DNA from: Enterobacter sp. RIT418 | Lineage (GTDB): Bacteria; Pseudomonadota; Gammaproteobacteria; Enterobacterales; Enterobacteriaceae | Length of the DNA: 64,000 nt | Direction: 5' to 3' | Assembly (NCBI RefSeq): GCF_003057745.1 | Contig: NZ_QBJD02000011.1 | Span: 62,001-126,000 of the forward strand | Shown here: positions 1-8,660 of the stretch, one piece after another | How positions within the stretch are numbered: position 1 is the stretch's first letter | Layout of the letters: each line of letters starts with the position of its first letter | Made by a program: the position numbers and the translations under genes | The notes under the pieces: generated by a model | What the model was told of the DNA's origin: nothing | Databases searched by the model: none | What the model saw: the letters and a program-made list of their open reading frames with translations, nothing else

Positions 1-2187
1 GATGACACGCAGCTGCGTAACCTGGAAACCCGCCTGGGCTACCTGCGCGAGCTGGAAGACCGACGTCAGGCGATCCTCAAATCCATCGGCGAACAGGGCA
101 AGCTGACCGCCGATCTGGAAAAGGCCATCAACGGCACCCTGAGCAAAACCGAACTCGAAGATCTCTATCTGCCGTACAAGCCGAAGCGCCGCACGCGCGG
201 ACAAATTGCGATTGAAGCGGGCCTGGAGCCGCTGGCCGATCTCCTGTGGAACGAGCCGTCCCACGATCCTGAAACCGAAGCGGCGAAATACATCGACGCC
301 GACAAAGGCGTTGCGGACACCAAGGCCGCGCTCGACGGCGCGCGCTATATCCTGATGGAGCGCTTCGCTGAAGACGCCGCCCTGCTCGCTAAAGTGCGTG
401 ATTACCTCTGGAAGAACGCCCACATCGTCTCCACCGTGGTCGCAGGTAAAGAGGACGAAGGCGCGAAGTTCCGCGACTATTTCGACCACCACGAACCGAT
501 TTCAACTACCCCCTCCCACCGCGCGCTGGCGATGTTCCGCGGGCGCAACGAAGGCGTGCTTCAGCTCTCCCTCAACGCCGACCCGCAGTTTGACGAGCCG
601 CCGAAAGAGAGCCACTGCGAGCAGATTATTATCGACCACCTCGGCCTGCGCCTGAACAACGCCCCGGCGGACAGCTGGCGCAAAGGCGTGGTGAGCTGGA
701 CCTGGCGCATTAAGGTGCTGATGCACCTGGAAACCGAGCTGATGGGCACCGTGCGCGAGCGCGCCGAAGATGAAGCGATCAACGTCTTTGCCCGCAACCT
801 GCACGACCTGCTGATGGCAGCCCCTGCCGGCCTGCGCGCAACGATGGGCCTCGATCCGGGCCTGCGTACCGGCGTGAAGGTGGCGGTGGTTGACGGCACC
901 GGCAAGCTGGTGGCGACCGACACCATTTATCCGCATACCGGCCAGGCCGCGAAAGCGGCAACGGTGGTTGCGGCCCTGTGCGAAAAATACAACGTCGAGC
1001 TGGTGGCGATCGGTAACGGCACGGCGTCCCGCGAAACCGAGCGTTTCTACCTCGACGTACAGAAGCAGTTCCCGAAAGTGACGGCGCAGAAGGTGATCGT
1101 CAGCGAAGCGGGCGCGTCGGTCTATTCCGCGTCCGAACTGGCGGCGCAGGAGTTCCCGGACCTGGACGTTTCATTGCGCGGCGCGGTCTCCATCGCCCGT
1201 CGCCTGCAGGATCCGCTGGCGGAGCTGGTGAAGATTGATCCGAAATCCATCGGCGTGGGCCAGTATCAGCACGACGTGAGCCAGACGCAGCTGGCGCGCA
1301 AGCTGGACGCGGTGGTGGAAGACTGCGTAAACGCCGTGGGCGTTGACCTGAACACCGCGTCGGTTCCGCTGCTGACCCGCGTGGCGGGCCTGACCCGCAT
1401 GATGGCGCAGAACATCGTCGCCTGGCGCGATGAGAACGGCCAGTTCCAGAACCGCCAGCAGCTGCTGAAGGTGAGCCGTCTGGGGCCAAAAGCCTTTGAG
1501 CAGTGCGCGGGCTTCCTGCGCATCAACCACGGCGATAACCCGCTGGATGCGTCTACCGTTCACCCGGAAGCCTATCCGGTCGTGGAGCGCATTCTGGCCG
1601 CCACCCAGCAGGCGCTGAAGGACCTGATGGGCGACAGCAGCGCGCTGCGCAACCTGAAGGCGGTCGATTTCACCGACGAGAAATTCGGCGTGCCAACGGT
1701 TTCTGACATCATTAAAGAGCTGGAAAAACCGGGCCGCGATCCGCGCCCTGAGTTTAAAACCGCCACCTTCGCCGACGGCGTTGAGACGATGAACGACCTC
1801 CTGCCCGGCATGGTGCTGGAGGGCGCGGTGACTAACGTCACTAACTTCGGCGCGTTTGTGGATATCGGCGTGCATCAGGATGGCCTGGTGCATATCTCTT
1901 CCCTGGCCGACAAGTTCGTTGAAGACCCGCACACCGTGGTCAAAGCGGGCGACATCGTGAAGGTGAAAGTGCTGGAAGTGGATTTGCAGCGCAAGCGTAT
2001 CGCCCTGACCATGCGTCTGGACGAGCAGCCTGGCGAAACCAACGCCCGTCGCGGCAGCGGCGGCGGTGCGCGCGAGCAGCAGCGTCCGGCAGCCAAAGCG
2101 GCAAAACCGCGCGGACGCGACGCACAGCCTGCGGGCAACAGCGCGATGATGGATGCGCTGGCGGCGGCGATGGGTAAAAAACGCTAA
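1..2187 (+). CDS. yhgF: Tex/YhgF family RNA-binding transcription accessory protein, 5' truncated
   Basis: The reading frame is open from base 1 to a TAA at 2185-2187 and gives 728 residues, so about 45 N-terminal residues lie outside the window (E. coli YhgF has 773). Tex proteins bind nucleic acid and are linked to transcription and RNA turnover in the cytoplasm. The visible order fits: helical N-terminal part, YqgF-type RNase H fold ([16 protein letters not shown] near residues 283-298), helix-hairpin-helix region ([19 protein letters not shown]), and a C-terminal S1 domain ([22 protein letters not shown] onward, about residues 600-670). The tail is rich in Gly, Arg and Ala. A large repeat array starts 1 bp after the stop codon. 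Confidence 0.95.
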   Translation, partial: DDTQLRNLETRLGYLRELEDRRQAILKSIGEQGKLTADLEKAINGTLSKTELEDLYLPYKPKRRTRGQIAIEAGLEPLADLLWNEPSHDPETEAAKYIDADKGVADTKAALDGARYILMERFAEDAALLAKVRDYLWKNAHIVSTVVAGKEDEGAKFRDYFDHHEPISTTPSHRALAMFRGRNEGVLQLSLNADPQFDEPPKESHCEQIIIDHLGLRLNNAPADSWRKGVVSWTWRIKVLMHLETELMGTVRERAEDEAINVFARNLHDLLMAAPAGLRATMGLDPGLRTGVKVAVVDGTGKLVATDTIYPHTGQAAKAATVVAALCEKYNVELVAIGNGTASRETERFYLDVQKQFPKVTAQKVIVSEAGASVYSASELAAQEFPDLDVSLRGAVSIARRLQDPLAELVKIDPKSIGVGQYQHDVSQTQLARKLDAVVEDCVNAVGVDLNTASVPLLTRVAGLTRMMAQNIVAWRDENGQFQNRQQLLKVSRLGPKAFEQCAGFLRINHGDNPLDASTVHPEAYPVVERILAATQQALKDLMGDSSALRNLKAVDFTDEKFGVPTVSDIIKELEKPGRDPRPEFKTATFADGVETMNDLLPGMVLEGAVTNVTNFGAFVDIGVHQDGLVHISSLADKFVEDPHTVVKAGDIVKVKVLEVDLQRKRIALTMRLDEQPGETNARRGSGGGAREQQRPAAKAAKPRGRDAQPAGNSAMMDALAAAMGKKR

Positions 2188-2188
2188 A

Positions 2189-2691
2189 CCCTCACCCTAA
2201 CCCTCTCCCTAGAAGGGAGAGGGAACTGCACGGTGCGGTCTTTCCCCCCTCGCCCCTTTGGGGAGAGGGACTGCACGGTGCGGTCTTTCCCCCCTCGCCC
2301 CTTTGGGGAGAGGGACTGCACGGTGCGGTCTTTTCCCCCTCGCCCCTTTGGGGAGAGGGAACTGCACGGTGCGGTCTTTTCCCCCCTCGCCCCTTTGGGG
2401 AGAGGGACTGCACGGTGCGGTCTTTTCCCCCTCGACCCTTTGGGGAGAGGGACTGCACGGTGCGGTCTTTTCCCCCTCGACCCTTTGGGGAGAGGGACTG
2501 CACGGTGCGGTCTTTTCCCCCTCGCCCCTTTGGGGAGAGGGACTGCACGGTGCGGTCTTTCCCCCCTCGCCCCTTTGGGCAGAGGGACTGCACGGTGCGG
2601 TCTTTCCCCCCTCGCCCCTTTGGGGAGAGGGAACTACACGGTGCGGTCTTTCTCCCCCTCGCCCCTTTGGGGAGAGGGTCGGGGTGAGGGG
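2189..2691. repeat. Expanded palindromic repeat element: about ten tandem 45-46 bp modules between two outer arms
   Basis: The region opens with CCCTCACCCTAACCCTCTCC and closes with the opposing arm GGGAGAGGGTCGGGGTGAGG. These are the same outer arms seen in other repeats of this window, such as 39216-39308 and 19921-20002. Between them a module beginning CTGCACGGTGCGGTC recurs at about 2226, 2271, 2316, 2362, 2408, 2453, 2498, 2543, 2588 and 2634, a period of 45 or 46 bp. Each module holds a potential hairpin (CCCTCGCCCC, TTT loop, GGGGAGAGGG) and a short GCACGGTGC palindrome. Modules differ by single bases: a CTCGACCC variant near 2433 and 2478, and GGGCAGAGGG near 2577. Open frames across it are low-complexity artefacts. 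Confidence 0.95.
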
Positions 2692-2800
2692 AAATAGGGC
2701 AATAATATCTGAAACCGATTGCACATCCTTATTTAAACCACGAATTATCACCCCGTTAACAAATACTCTCCTTTTCGTTTTCCCGGCACGTCGGCAAATA

Positions 2801-2814
2801 TTGAGCAAGGTCAA
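2801..2814 (+). promoter_or_regulatory. Probable FNR site upstream of feoABC
   Basis: TTGAGCAAGGTCAA matches the FNR consensus TTGAT-N4-ATCAA with one mismatch in each half-site. It lies about 120 bp before feoA. FNR activation of feo under low oxygen is established in E. coli, and the position here agrees with that arrangement. The assignment rests on the motif and context only. Confidence 0.7.
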
Positions 2815-2871
2815 ACAGTCCGTAAATTAATACCGCCAACAACATTCCGTCACAGTTTTAATATTGCTGAT

Positions 2872-2890
2872 AAAAACTATTCTCATTATC
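2872..2890 (+). promoter_or_regulatory. Probable Fur box upstream of feoA
   Basis: This 19-bp stretch, ending CTCATTATC, matches 13 of 19 positions of the Fur consensus GATAATGATAATCATTATC. It sits 43 bp before the feoA start, downstream of the FNR-like site. Fur repression of feo by ferrous iron is established in enterobacteria. Confidence 0.65.
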
Positions 2891-2932
2891 ATCGCAGTGT
2901 AGATTATTTAACCTCTCGTGAAAGTAGGCGCT

Positions 2933-3160
2933 ATGCAATTCACTCCAGACAGTGCATGGAAAATTATCGGTTTCACCCGTGAAATTAGCCCGGCCTATCG
3001 GCAAAAGCTGCTCTCGCTGGGCATGCTGCCCGGCTCGTCGTTCCAGGTCGTGCGCGTGGCGCCGCTGGGCGATCCGGTGCATATCGAAACCCGACGGGTA
3101 AATTTGGTTTTACGTAAGAAAGACCTCGCCTTAATTGAAGTTGAAGCGTTATCCCGATAA
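2933..3160 (+). CDS. feoA: Ferrous iron transport protein A
   Basis: This 75-residue protein has the SH3-like fold of FeoA and works with the FeoB iron channel at the inner membrane. The sequence [14 protein letters not shown] and the segment [20 protein letters not shown] are close to E. coli FeoA, which is also 75 residues. I chose ATG 2933 rather than the GTG 15 bases upstream because it gives the usual length and N-terminus. It is first in feoABC; feoB starts 28 bp after its stop. FNR-like and Fur-like sites lie upstream, so anaerobic induction and iron repression are expected. Confidence 0.95.
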   Translation: MQFTPDSAWKIIGFTREISPAYRQKLLSLGMLPGSSFQVVRVAPLGDPVHIETRRVNLVLRKKDLALIEVEALSR

Positions 3161-3188
3161 CAGCCAGCGGTTCAGTGAGTCTAAAACA

Positions 3189-5507
3189 ATGAAAAAATTA
3201 ACTATTGGCTTAATTGGCAATCCTAATTCCGGCAAGACAACCCTATTTAACCAGCTTACGGGCGCGCGCCAGCGCGTCGGTAACTGGGCAGGCGTAACGG
3301 TTGAACGCAAAGAAGGCCAGTTCTCCACGACGGACAATCAGGTCACCCTGGTTGACCTGCCCGGCACCTATTCGTTAACCACCATTTCGTCGCAAACGTC
3401 GCTCGATGAGCAAATCGCCTGCCACTATATTCTGAGCGGCGATGCCGATTTACTCATTAACGTCGTCGATGCCTCTAACCTTGAGCGCAACCTTTACCTG
3501 ACGCTGCAGCTGCTGGAGCTGGGCATCCCGTGCATCGTGGCGCTCAACATGCTCGATATCGCGGAAAAGCAGAAGCTGCGCATTGACGTGGATGCCCTCT
3601 CCGCGCGTCTGGGCTGTCCCGTCGTGCCGCTGGTCTCTACCCGCGCGCGCGGCATCGACGCCCTGAAGCTGGCGATTGACCGCCACGCGGGCAATGATAA
3701 CGTCGAGCTGGTGCATTACGCCCAGCCGCTGCTGCGCGAAGCCAATTTGCTGGCGCAGGAGATGGACAAAAGCATGCCTGCGAAACAGCGCCTGTGGCTT
3801 GGCCTGCAGATGCTGGAAGGAGATATCTACAGCCGCGCCTATGCGGGCGAGGCGGCGGATAAGCTTGATATCTCCCTGGCACACCTGAAGGACGAACTCG
3901 ACGATCCCGCCCTGCATATTGCCGATGCGCGCTACCAGGCTATCGCCGCCACCTGCGAAGTGGTCAGTAACGCCCTAACGGCAGAGCCAAGCCGCTTTAC
4001 CGCCGCCGTCGATAAAATCGTGCTCAACCGCTTCCTCGGCCTGCCGGTCTTTCTGCTGGTGATGTACGTGATGTTCCTGCTCGCCATTAACATCGGCGGC
4101 GCGCTCCAGCCCATTTTCGACGCGGGCTCGGTTGCCCTCTTCGTTCACGGCATTCAGTGGCTGGGCTACACCCTGCACTTCCCGGAGTGGCTGACGATTT
4201 TCCTCGCGCAGGGCCTAGGCGGCGGTATCAATACCGTGCTTCCGCTGGTGCCGCAGATTGGCATGATGTACCTGTTCCTCTCCTTCCTTGAGGACTCCGG
4301 CTACATGGCGCGCGCCGCGTTCGTGATGGACCGTCTGATGCAGGCGCTGGGCCTGCCGGGTAAATCGTTCGTGCCGCTGATCGTCGGCTTCGGCTGTAAC
4401 GTGCCGTCGGTGATGGGCGCGCGCACGCTCGACGCGCCGCGCGAACGCCTGATGACCATCATGATGGCGCCGTTTATGTCCTGCGGCGCGCGTCTTGCGA
4501 TCTTCGCCGTCTTTGCCGCGGCCTTCTTCGGCCAAAACGGCGCGCTGGCGGTCTTCTCGCTGTACGTGCTCGGCATCGTCATGGCAATCCTGACCGGCCT
4601 GATGCTGAAGCACACCATCATGCGCGGCGAAGCGTCCCCGTTCGTGATGGAGCTGCCGGTTTACCACGTTCCGCACCTGAAAAGCCTGATTATCCAGACC
4701 TGGCAGCGCCTGAAAGGCTTCGTGCTGCGCGCGGGTAAGGTGATTGTTATCGTGAGCATCTTCCTGAGCGCGCTGAACAGCTTCACGCTGAGCGGCCAGG
4801 CGGCGGATAACATTAACGATTCCGCCCTCGCCTCCGTCAGCCGCCTCATCACCCCAATCTTCAAGCCGATCGGCGTGCATGAGGATAACTGGCAGGCGAC
4901 CGTGGGCCTGTTCACCGGCGCGATGGCAAAAGAGGTGGTCGTCGGCACGCTGAACACGCTCTACACCGCCGAAAACATTCAGGAAGCGGAATTTAACCCG
5001 GCGGAGTTTAGCCTCGGCGACGAGCTGCTCGGTGCGGTGGAAGAGACCTGGCAAAGCCTGAAGGACACCTTCAGCCTGAGCGTGCTGGCGAACCCGATCG
5101 AAGCCAGCAAAGGCGACGGCGAAATGGCAACGGGCGCGATGGGCGTCATGGGCGAGAAGTTTGGCAGCGCGTCTGCGGCCTACAGCTATCTGATTTTTGT
5201 TCTGCTCTACATTCCGTGCATCTCGGTGATGGGGGCCATTGCGCGTGAATCGAGCCGCGGCTGGATGGGCTTCTCTATCCTGTGGGGTCTGAACATTGCG
5301 TACTCGCTGGCCACGGTCTTCTACCAGACGGTCAACTTCAGCCAGCACCCGCGCTACAGCCTGGTTTGCATTCTGGCGGTGCTGCTGTTCAACGTTGTGG
5401 TCATCGGCCTGCTGCGCCGGGCGCGCAGCCGCGTGAACGTCAACCTGCTTGCCACCCGCAAGACGCCGACGAGCTGCTGCAGCAGCCCGGCGGGCGATTG
5501 CCACTAA
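3189..5507 (+). CDS. feoB: Ferrous iron transport protein B
   Basis: FeoB is the inner-membrane ferrous iron transporter with a cytoplasmic GTPase domain. The 772 residues match the usual length (773 in E. coli). G-protein motifs are clear: GNPNSGKT at residues 10-17, DLPG at 56-59 and NMLD at 120-123. The C-terminal half carries two Gate-type membrane regions, including [16 protein letters not shown] and [12 protein letters not shown] with the conserved cysteines. The C-terminus is Cys-rich ([11 protein letters not shown]). I set the start at ATG 3189 ([10 protein letters not shown]); a longer in-frame opening at 3135 runs into feoA and has no family support. Confidence 0.97.
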   Translation: MKKLTIGLIGNPNSGKTTLFNQLTGARQRVGNWAGVTVERKEGQFSTTDNQVTLVDLPGTYSLTTISSQTSLDEQIACHYILSGDADLLINVVDASNLERNLYLTLQLLELGIPCIVALNMLDIAEKQKLRIDVDALSARLGCPVVPLVSTRARGIDALKLAIDRHAGNDNVELVHYAQPLLREANLLAQEMDKSMPAKQRLWLGLQMLEGDIYSRAYAGEAADKLDISLAHLKDELDDPALHIADARYQAIAATCEVVSNALTAEPSRFTAAVDKIVLNRFLGLPVFLLVMYVMFLLAINIGGALQPIFDAGSVALFVHGIQWLGYTLHFPEWLTIFLAQGLGGGINTVLPLVPQIGMMYLFLSFLEDSGYMARAAFVMDRLMQALGLPGKSFVPLIVGFGCNVPSVMGARTLDAPRERLMTIMMAPFMSCGARLAIFAVFAAAFFGQNGALAVFSLYVLGIVMAILTGLMLKHTIMRGEASPFVMELPVYHVPHLKSLIIQTWQRLKGFVLRAGKVIVIVSIFLSALNSFTLSGQAADNINDSALASVSRLITPIFKPIGVHEDNWQATVGLFTGAMAKEVVVGTLNTLYTAENIQEAEFNPAEFSLGDELLGAVEETWQSLKDTFSLSVLANPIEASKGDGEMATGAMGVMGEKFGSASAAYSYLIFVLLYIPCISVMGAIARESSRGWMGFSILWGLNIAYSLATVFYQTVNFSQHPRYSLVCILAVLLFNVVVIGLLRRARSRVNVNLLATRKTPTSCCSSPAGDCH

Positions 5508-5517
5508 GGCGGCAAGA

Positions 5518-5754
5518 ATGGCATCGTTGATTCAGGTTCGCGATCTGCTGGCGCTGCAGGGGCGTATGGAGGCTAACCAGATTAGCGTCGCGCTTAGCAC
5601 GCCGCAGCCGATGATCGATGCCATGCTCGAAAGGCTGGAGGCCATGGGTAAGGCCATCCGGATCCAGGAGGATGCGCGCGGCTGTTTATCAGGAAGCTGT
5701 AAAAGCTGCCCGGAAGGCAAGGCGTGCATTCGGGAGTGGTGGGCGCTGCGCTAG
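5518..5754 (+). CDS. feoC: Ferrous iron transport accessory protein C
   Basis: This is a 78-residue winged-helix protein, the same length as E. coli FeoC. It carries four cysteines in [15 protein letters not shown] near the C-terminus, proposed in this family to bind an iron-sulfur cluster. The start is ATG 5518 ([15 protein letters not shown]), 10 bp after the feoB stop. FeoC is thought to affect FeoB stability or activity. Its TAG stop lies at the centre of a 22-bp perfect palindrome (5742-5763). Confidence 0.93.
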   Translation: MASLIQVRDLLALQGRMEANQISVALSTPQPMIDAMLERLEAMGKAIRIQEDARGCLSGSCKSCPEGKACIREWWALR

Positions 5755-5763
5755 CGCAGCGCC
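5742..5763. repeat. 22-bp perfect palindrome centred on the feoC stop codon
   Basis: The half GGCGCTGCGCT is followed directly by its exact reverse complement AGCGCAGCGCC. feoC ends inside it (TAG at 5752-5754), and the opposing DUF1471 gene ends at 5775. It could form a stable stem in transcripts from either strand. There is no T-tract after it, so it is not a classical intrinsic terminator. Confidence 0.8.
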
Positions 5764-5774
5764 GTTGGGCATAC

Positions 5775-6050
5775 TTACTTGTAGACGACCGCCGTGGCAT
5801 GCACGTTTTTGGTGTCTTTCTGCGCGCTGGTGACCACGAAATATTTTCCGCCCAGCTCATCCGCTTTTTTCGACAGTTCTTTTTTCGCGTCCATCGGCGC
5901 GGTGGTATCCGAGGTGGTGATCTCGCCCACTTTGGTGAGATTCATCTCTTTCACCTTATCTTTTTCCAGCTCCTGCGCAGCCATAACGCCGAAGGACAGT
6001 GACCCAATAACCAGAGACGTAACAATACCAGTAACAAGTTTCATAGACAT
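5775..6050 (-). CDS. Small secreted DUF1471 (YhcN/BhsA family) protein
   Basis: This 91-residue protein has an N-terminal signal peptide (MSMKLVTGIVTSLVIGSLSFGVMAAQ). The DUF1471 pattern follows: KVGEITTSDTTAPMDAKKELSKKADELGGKYFVVTSAQ and the ending VHATAVVYK. DUF1471 proteins are small periplasmic or envelope proteins, often linked to stress response and biofilm; the role here is not known. Two in-frame ATGs at 6050 and 6044 follow an AAGGAG ribosome site; 6044 gives 89 residues and is nearly as likely. It lies 105 bp downstream of bioH on the same strand and converges with feoC. Confidence 0.85.
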   Translation of the reverse strand: MSMKLVTGIVTSLVIGSLSFGVMAAQELEKDKVKEMNLTKVGEITTSDTTAPMDAKKELSKKADELGGKYFVVTSAQKDTKNVHATAVVYK

Positions 6051-6155
6051 GACTCTCCTTAGATTGTTGTTTTGATCATCGTCGGCGAAACAACCGCAGC
6101 GACACGTTGAGTATTGTTGCCGCGGGTGACTTTTGCCAGGTGGAGCAGAAAACAA

Positions 6156-6929
6156 TCAGCGCAAGCGTTGACGTAGCGCAATCAGCGCCGCGCAAAACTC
6201 AGCGGGATGGGAGATAAACGGCGCATGCGCCGCTTTGGCAATGACCAGTGATTCGCTTTCCGGCCAGCGCGCGTCAAGCAGCGGCACAACCTTGCGCGGC
6301 ACCAGCCCGTCGAGATAGCCGTAAATGCGCAGGTGCGGCATCGCCAGCGACGCAAGCGGCTCGCGCAGATCGACCGTCTTCAGCATGTCCAGGCCGCCGT
6401 TCAGCGCGTCTACTCCCGGCATCGGCAGCGAAAGAACCGTGTTTTTCAGCGCGCGAGCGTCCTGCCGCGCCGTCTCGGTGCCGAGGGTTTGCAGGGCAAG
6501 GAAGCGCTCAACGGTGCGCTGGAAGTTCTCGCTCAGCTGCTGCTGGAACCCGGACAGCACCTCCGGCTTGATGCCCGGCCACGCCTCTCTGGCGCTGAAG
6601 CACGGCGACGACGCGACCGTGACCAGCGCCTCTACGCGCTCAGGGTGCGTCAGGGCAATCTTGCTTGCAACCAGCCCGCCCAGGCTCCAGCCGAGCCAGA
6701 TGGCCTTTTGCGGCGCGGCGTCCAGCACGATATCCGCCATCGCTTCCAGCGACATCGCGCCGAAATCCCGGCTGCGGCCATACCCCGGCAGGTCCACCAG
6801 ATGCAGCGTAAAATGCGAGGACAGTTCCTCCGTTACGCAACGCCACACCTCCGCATTCAGTCCCCATCCGTGCAGCAGCACAAGATGGCAATTTCCCGTT
6901 CCAACGGTCTGCCACCACAGCGTTTTCAT
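6156..6929 (-). CDS. bioH: Pimeloyl-[acyl-carrier protein] methyl ester esterase
   Basis: BioH removes the methyl group from pimeloyl-ACP methyl ester, ending pimelate synthesis for biotin. The 257 residues form an alpha/beta hydrolase with the nucleophile motif GWSLGG (Ser82), Asp207 in GYLDG and His235 in KAAHAPF. This matches the E. coli catalytic triad numbering. The oxyanion-region motif LLHGWGLN is at residues 18-25. It is divergent from gntX, with 36 bp between the two starts, as in E. coli. Confidence 0.96.
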   Translation of the reverse strand: MKTLWWQTVGTGNCHLVLLHGWGLNAEVWRCVTEELSSHFTLHLVDLPGYGRSRDFGAMSLEAMADIVLDAAPQKAIWLGWSLGGLVASKIALTHPERVEALVTVASSPCFSAREAWPGIKPEVLSGFQQQLSENFQRTVERFLALQTLGTETARQDARALKNTVLSLPMPGVDALNGGLDMLKTVDLREPLASLAMPHLRIYGYLDGLVPRKVVPLLDARWPESESLVIAKAAHAPFISHPAEFCAALIALRQRLR

Positions 6930-6965
6930 AAGCTATTGTTCTCTTTTTTTACAGGGAGGTTGACC

Positions 6966-7649
6966 ATGCTAACAGCGCCCGGCCTGTGCTGGCTATGTCG
7001 AATGCCGCTCGCGCTCAGCGGGTGGGGGATCTGCTCCGTCTGCACGCGCGCGCAGAGCGGGCGCCTCTGCGGCTGCCCGCAGTGCGGTTTACCGGCCGTG
7101 AGCCAGACGGTCTCCTGCGGCCGTTGCCTGCGGAAATCTCCGCCGTGGCACGCGCTGGTCGCCGTGGATGATTACGTCCTGCCGCTGAGCAGGCTAATAC
7201 ACCGGCTTAAGTTCTCTCACCAGAGCAGCCTGGCGCCGCCGCTGGCTCGCCTCATGCTGCTCGCCGTTTTGCAGGCGCGGCGAACGCGCGCCCTGCCGCG
7301 GGTCGATTTGATCGTCAACGTGCCGCTTTATCACCGCCGCCACTGGCGGCGAGGCTACAACCAAAGCGATTTACTTTGTCGTCCGCTTGCCCGCTGGCTG
7401 GGCTGTCGCTACGAGGCGGCCGCGATCGCGCGCCTGCGCGCCACCGCGATACAGCATCAGCTCACCGCACGCCAGCGCAAAAGAAACCTGAAAAACGCCT
7501 TTCGTCTTGAATTACCGGTTAACGGGCTCCATATCGCGATTGTGGATGATGTCGTCACCACGGGCAGCACCGTTGCCGAGCTTTCACGGCTGCTTTTGCA
7601 AAGCGGCGCCGCGTCGGTTCAGGTATGGTGTCTGTGCCGTACCTTGTAG
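6966..7649 (+). CDS. gntX: ComF-family phosphoribosyltransferase-like protein GntX
   Basis: This 227-residue protein is the same length as E. coli GntX. The N-terminus has a zinc-ribbon-like set of cysteines (CWLC, CSVC, CGCPQC, CGRC within residues 8-60). The C-terminal half has a PRPP-binding loop, IVDDVVTTGST. The family is related to ComF DNA-uptake proteins, and in E. coli it is needed for using extracellular DNA as a nutrient. ATG 6966 is preceded by AGGGAGG at good spacing. nfuA follows 61 bp downstream. Confidence 0.93.
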   Translation: MLTAPGLCWLCRMPLALSGWGICSVCTRAQSGRLCGCPQCGLPAVSQTVSCGRCLRKSPPWHALVAVDDYVLPLSRLIHRLKFSHQSSLAPPLARLMLLAVLQARRTRALPRVDLIVNVPLYHRRHWRRGYNQSDLLCRPLARWLGCRYEAAAIARLRATAIQHQLTARQRKRNLKNAFRLELPVNGLHIAIVDDVVTTGSTVAELSRLLLQSGAASVQVWCLCRTL

Positions 7650-7710
7650 CCCTTCTTCAATGGGCGTATGATTATACCCAGGTAATTTAGTCAACTATTA
7701 GGCCAAAGCT

Positions 7711-8286
7711 ATGATCCGTATTTCCGATTCTGCACAAGCGCACTTTGCCAAACTGCTGGCAAATCAGGAAGAAGGGACGCAGATCCGCGTGTTTGTGATC
7801 AATCCAGGCACTCCGAATGCAGAATGTGGTGTCTCTTACTGCCCTCCGGACGCGGTAGAAGCCACCGATACAGCCCTTAAATTTGAACAGCTCACCGCCT
7901 ATGTTGATGAGCTGAGCGCGCCGTATCTTGAAGATGCGGAGATTGACTTCGTCACCGATCAGCTCGGCTCCCAGCTGACGCTGAAGGCGCCAAACGCGAA
8001 AATGCGTAAAGTCTCTGACGATGCCCCGCTGATGGAGCGCGTTGAGTACCTGCTGCAATCGCAGATCAACCCGCAGCTGGCGGGCCACGGCGGTCGGGTT
8101 TCCCTGATGGAAATCACCGAAGACGGTCTGGCGATCCTGCAGTTCGGCGGCGGCTGTAACGGCTGCTCCATGGTCGACGTAACGCTGAAAGAAGGGATCG
8201 AAAAGCAGCTGCTGAACGAGTTCCCGGAGCTGAAAGGCGTGCGCGATCTGACCGAGCACCAGCGCGGCGAACACTCCTACTACTAA
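7711..8286 (+). CDS. nfuA: Fe/S biogenesis protein NfuA
   Basis: NfuA carries and delivers [4Fe-4S] clusters to target apoproteins in the cytoplasm. The 191 residues equal the E. coli length. The N-terminal part is a degenerate A-type carrier domain (residues 1-95). The C-terminal Nfu domain has the cluster-binding CNGC at Cys149 and Cys152. A hairpin with a short T-run follows at 8383-8408. Confidence 0.97.
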   Translation: MIRISDSAQAHFAKLLANQEEGTQIRVFVINPGTPNAECGVSYCPPDAVEATDTALKFEQLTAYVDELSAPYLEDAEIDFVTDQLGSQLTLKAPNAKMRKVSDDAPLMERVEYLLQSQINPQLAGHGGRVSLMEITEDGLAILQFGGGCNGCSMVDVTLKEGIEKQLLNEFPELKGVRDLTEHQRGEHSYY

Positions 8287-8349
8287 GCCGTCTGCCTTTT
8301 CCCGGTGGCGCTGCGCTTACCGGGCCTGCAAAAGCAGTGTGGTTTGATG

Positions 8350-8372
8350 ACCTCTCCCACAGGGAGAGGGAA
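8350..8372. repeat. Short copy of the dispersed palindromic repeat
   Basis: CCTCTCCCACAGGGAGAGG is an inverted repeat of the same family as the copies near 17862, 21708 and 38461. It lies between the nfuA stop and its probable terminator. Confidence 0.8.
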
Positions 8373-8382
8373 CAAGCACTAT

Positions 8383-8408
8383 AAAACGGCAACGCACGTT
8401 GCCGTTTT
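8383..8408 (+). terminator. Probable intrinsic terminator of nfuA
   Basis: AAAACGGCAAC, a four-base loop and GTTGCCGTTTT form a strong stem flanked by A and T runs. The same design (GGCAAC loop GTTGCC) recurs after other genes in this window. Confidence 0.85.
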
Positions 8409-8487
8409 GCGTTTACCTCCCCTCCATATATTGACCTGCGTCTCATAATTCAAATTTAGCCTCCTTAGGTGATTCTCAATCCCGTGA

Positions 8488-8503
8488 TGTTACCCGTATC
8501 ATT
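8488..8503 (+). promoter_or_regulatory. GntR operator upstream of gntT
   Basis: ATGTTACCCGTATCAT matches the GntR operator as known from E. coli. It lies 158 bp before the gntT start, and a second, weaker site is at 8627-8642. gntR itself is in this window at 35456-36451. Repression without gluconate is expected. Confidence 0.85.
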
Positions 8504-8626
8504 CGCGTGGGCACTCAACGCCTTCATAACAGCCGACTAAACTTATCCGTTTACAAGGCAACAGTCTGAGTGCCGTTATCGCTCTGTTCCCAGTTGGGAC
8601 AACCGGACATTGTCGTCGAAACACAG

Positions 8627-8642
8627 ACGTTACCCATAACAA
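8627..8642 (+). promoter_or_regulatory. Second GntR operator-like site near the gntT start
   Basis: ACGTTACCCATAACAA matches 12 of 16 positions of the upstream site ATGTTACCCGTATCAT. It lies 19 bp before the gntT start codon, in the leader. E. coli gntT also has two operators, which may loop together. Confidence 0.65.
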
Positions 8643-8660
8643 TTAAAGGCCAGGTAAATC

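Noticed and set aside
2226..2650. Possible CRISPR array because of regular 45-bp repeats
   Set aside because: The units are contiguous with no unique spacers and no cas genes nearby. They are modules of a dispersed palindromic element.
2192..2830. Several open frames on both strands with repeated Pro, Gly and Arg-rich units
   Set aside because: They follow exactly the 45-bp tandem modules, which are a multiple of three, so the frames stay open by chance. No ribosome site or family match.
4215..5504. 429-residue open frame opposite feoB
   Set aside because: Arg, Ala and His-rich antisense shadow of feoB with no start signal or family features.
6333..6965. N-terminal extension of gntX by about 211 residues
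   Set aside because: It runs antisense through bioH. The ATG at 6966 with AGGGAGG upstream gives the known 227-residue GntX.
8440..8480. Possible CRP site before gntT
   Set aside because: CRP control of gntT is known in E. coli, but I could not find a convincing TGTGA-N6-TCACA match here.
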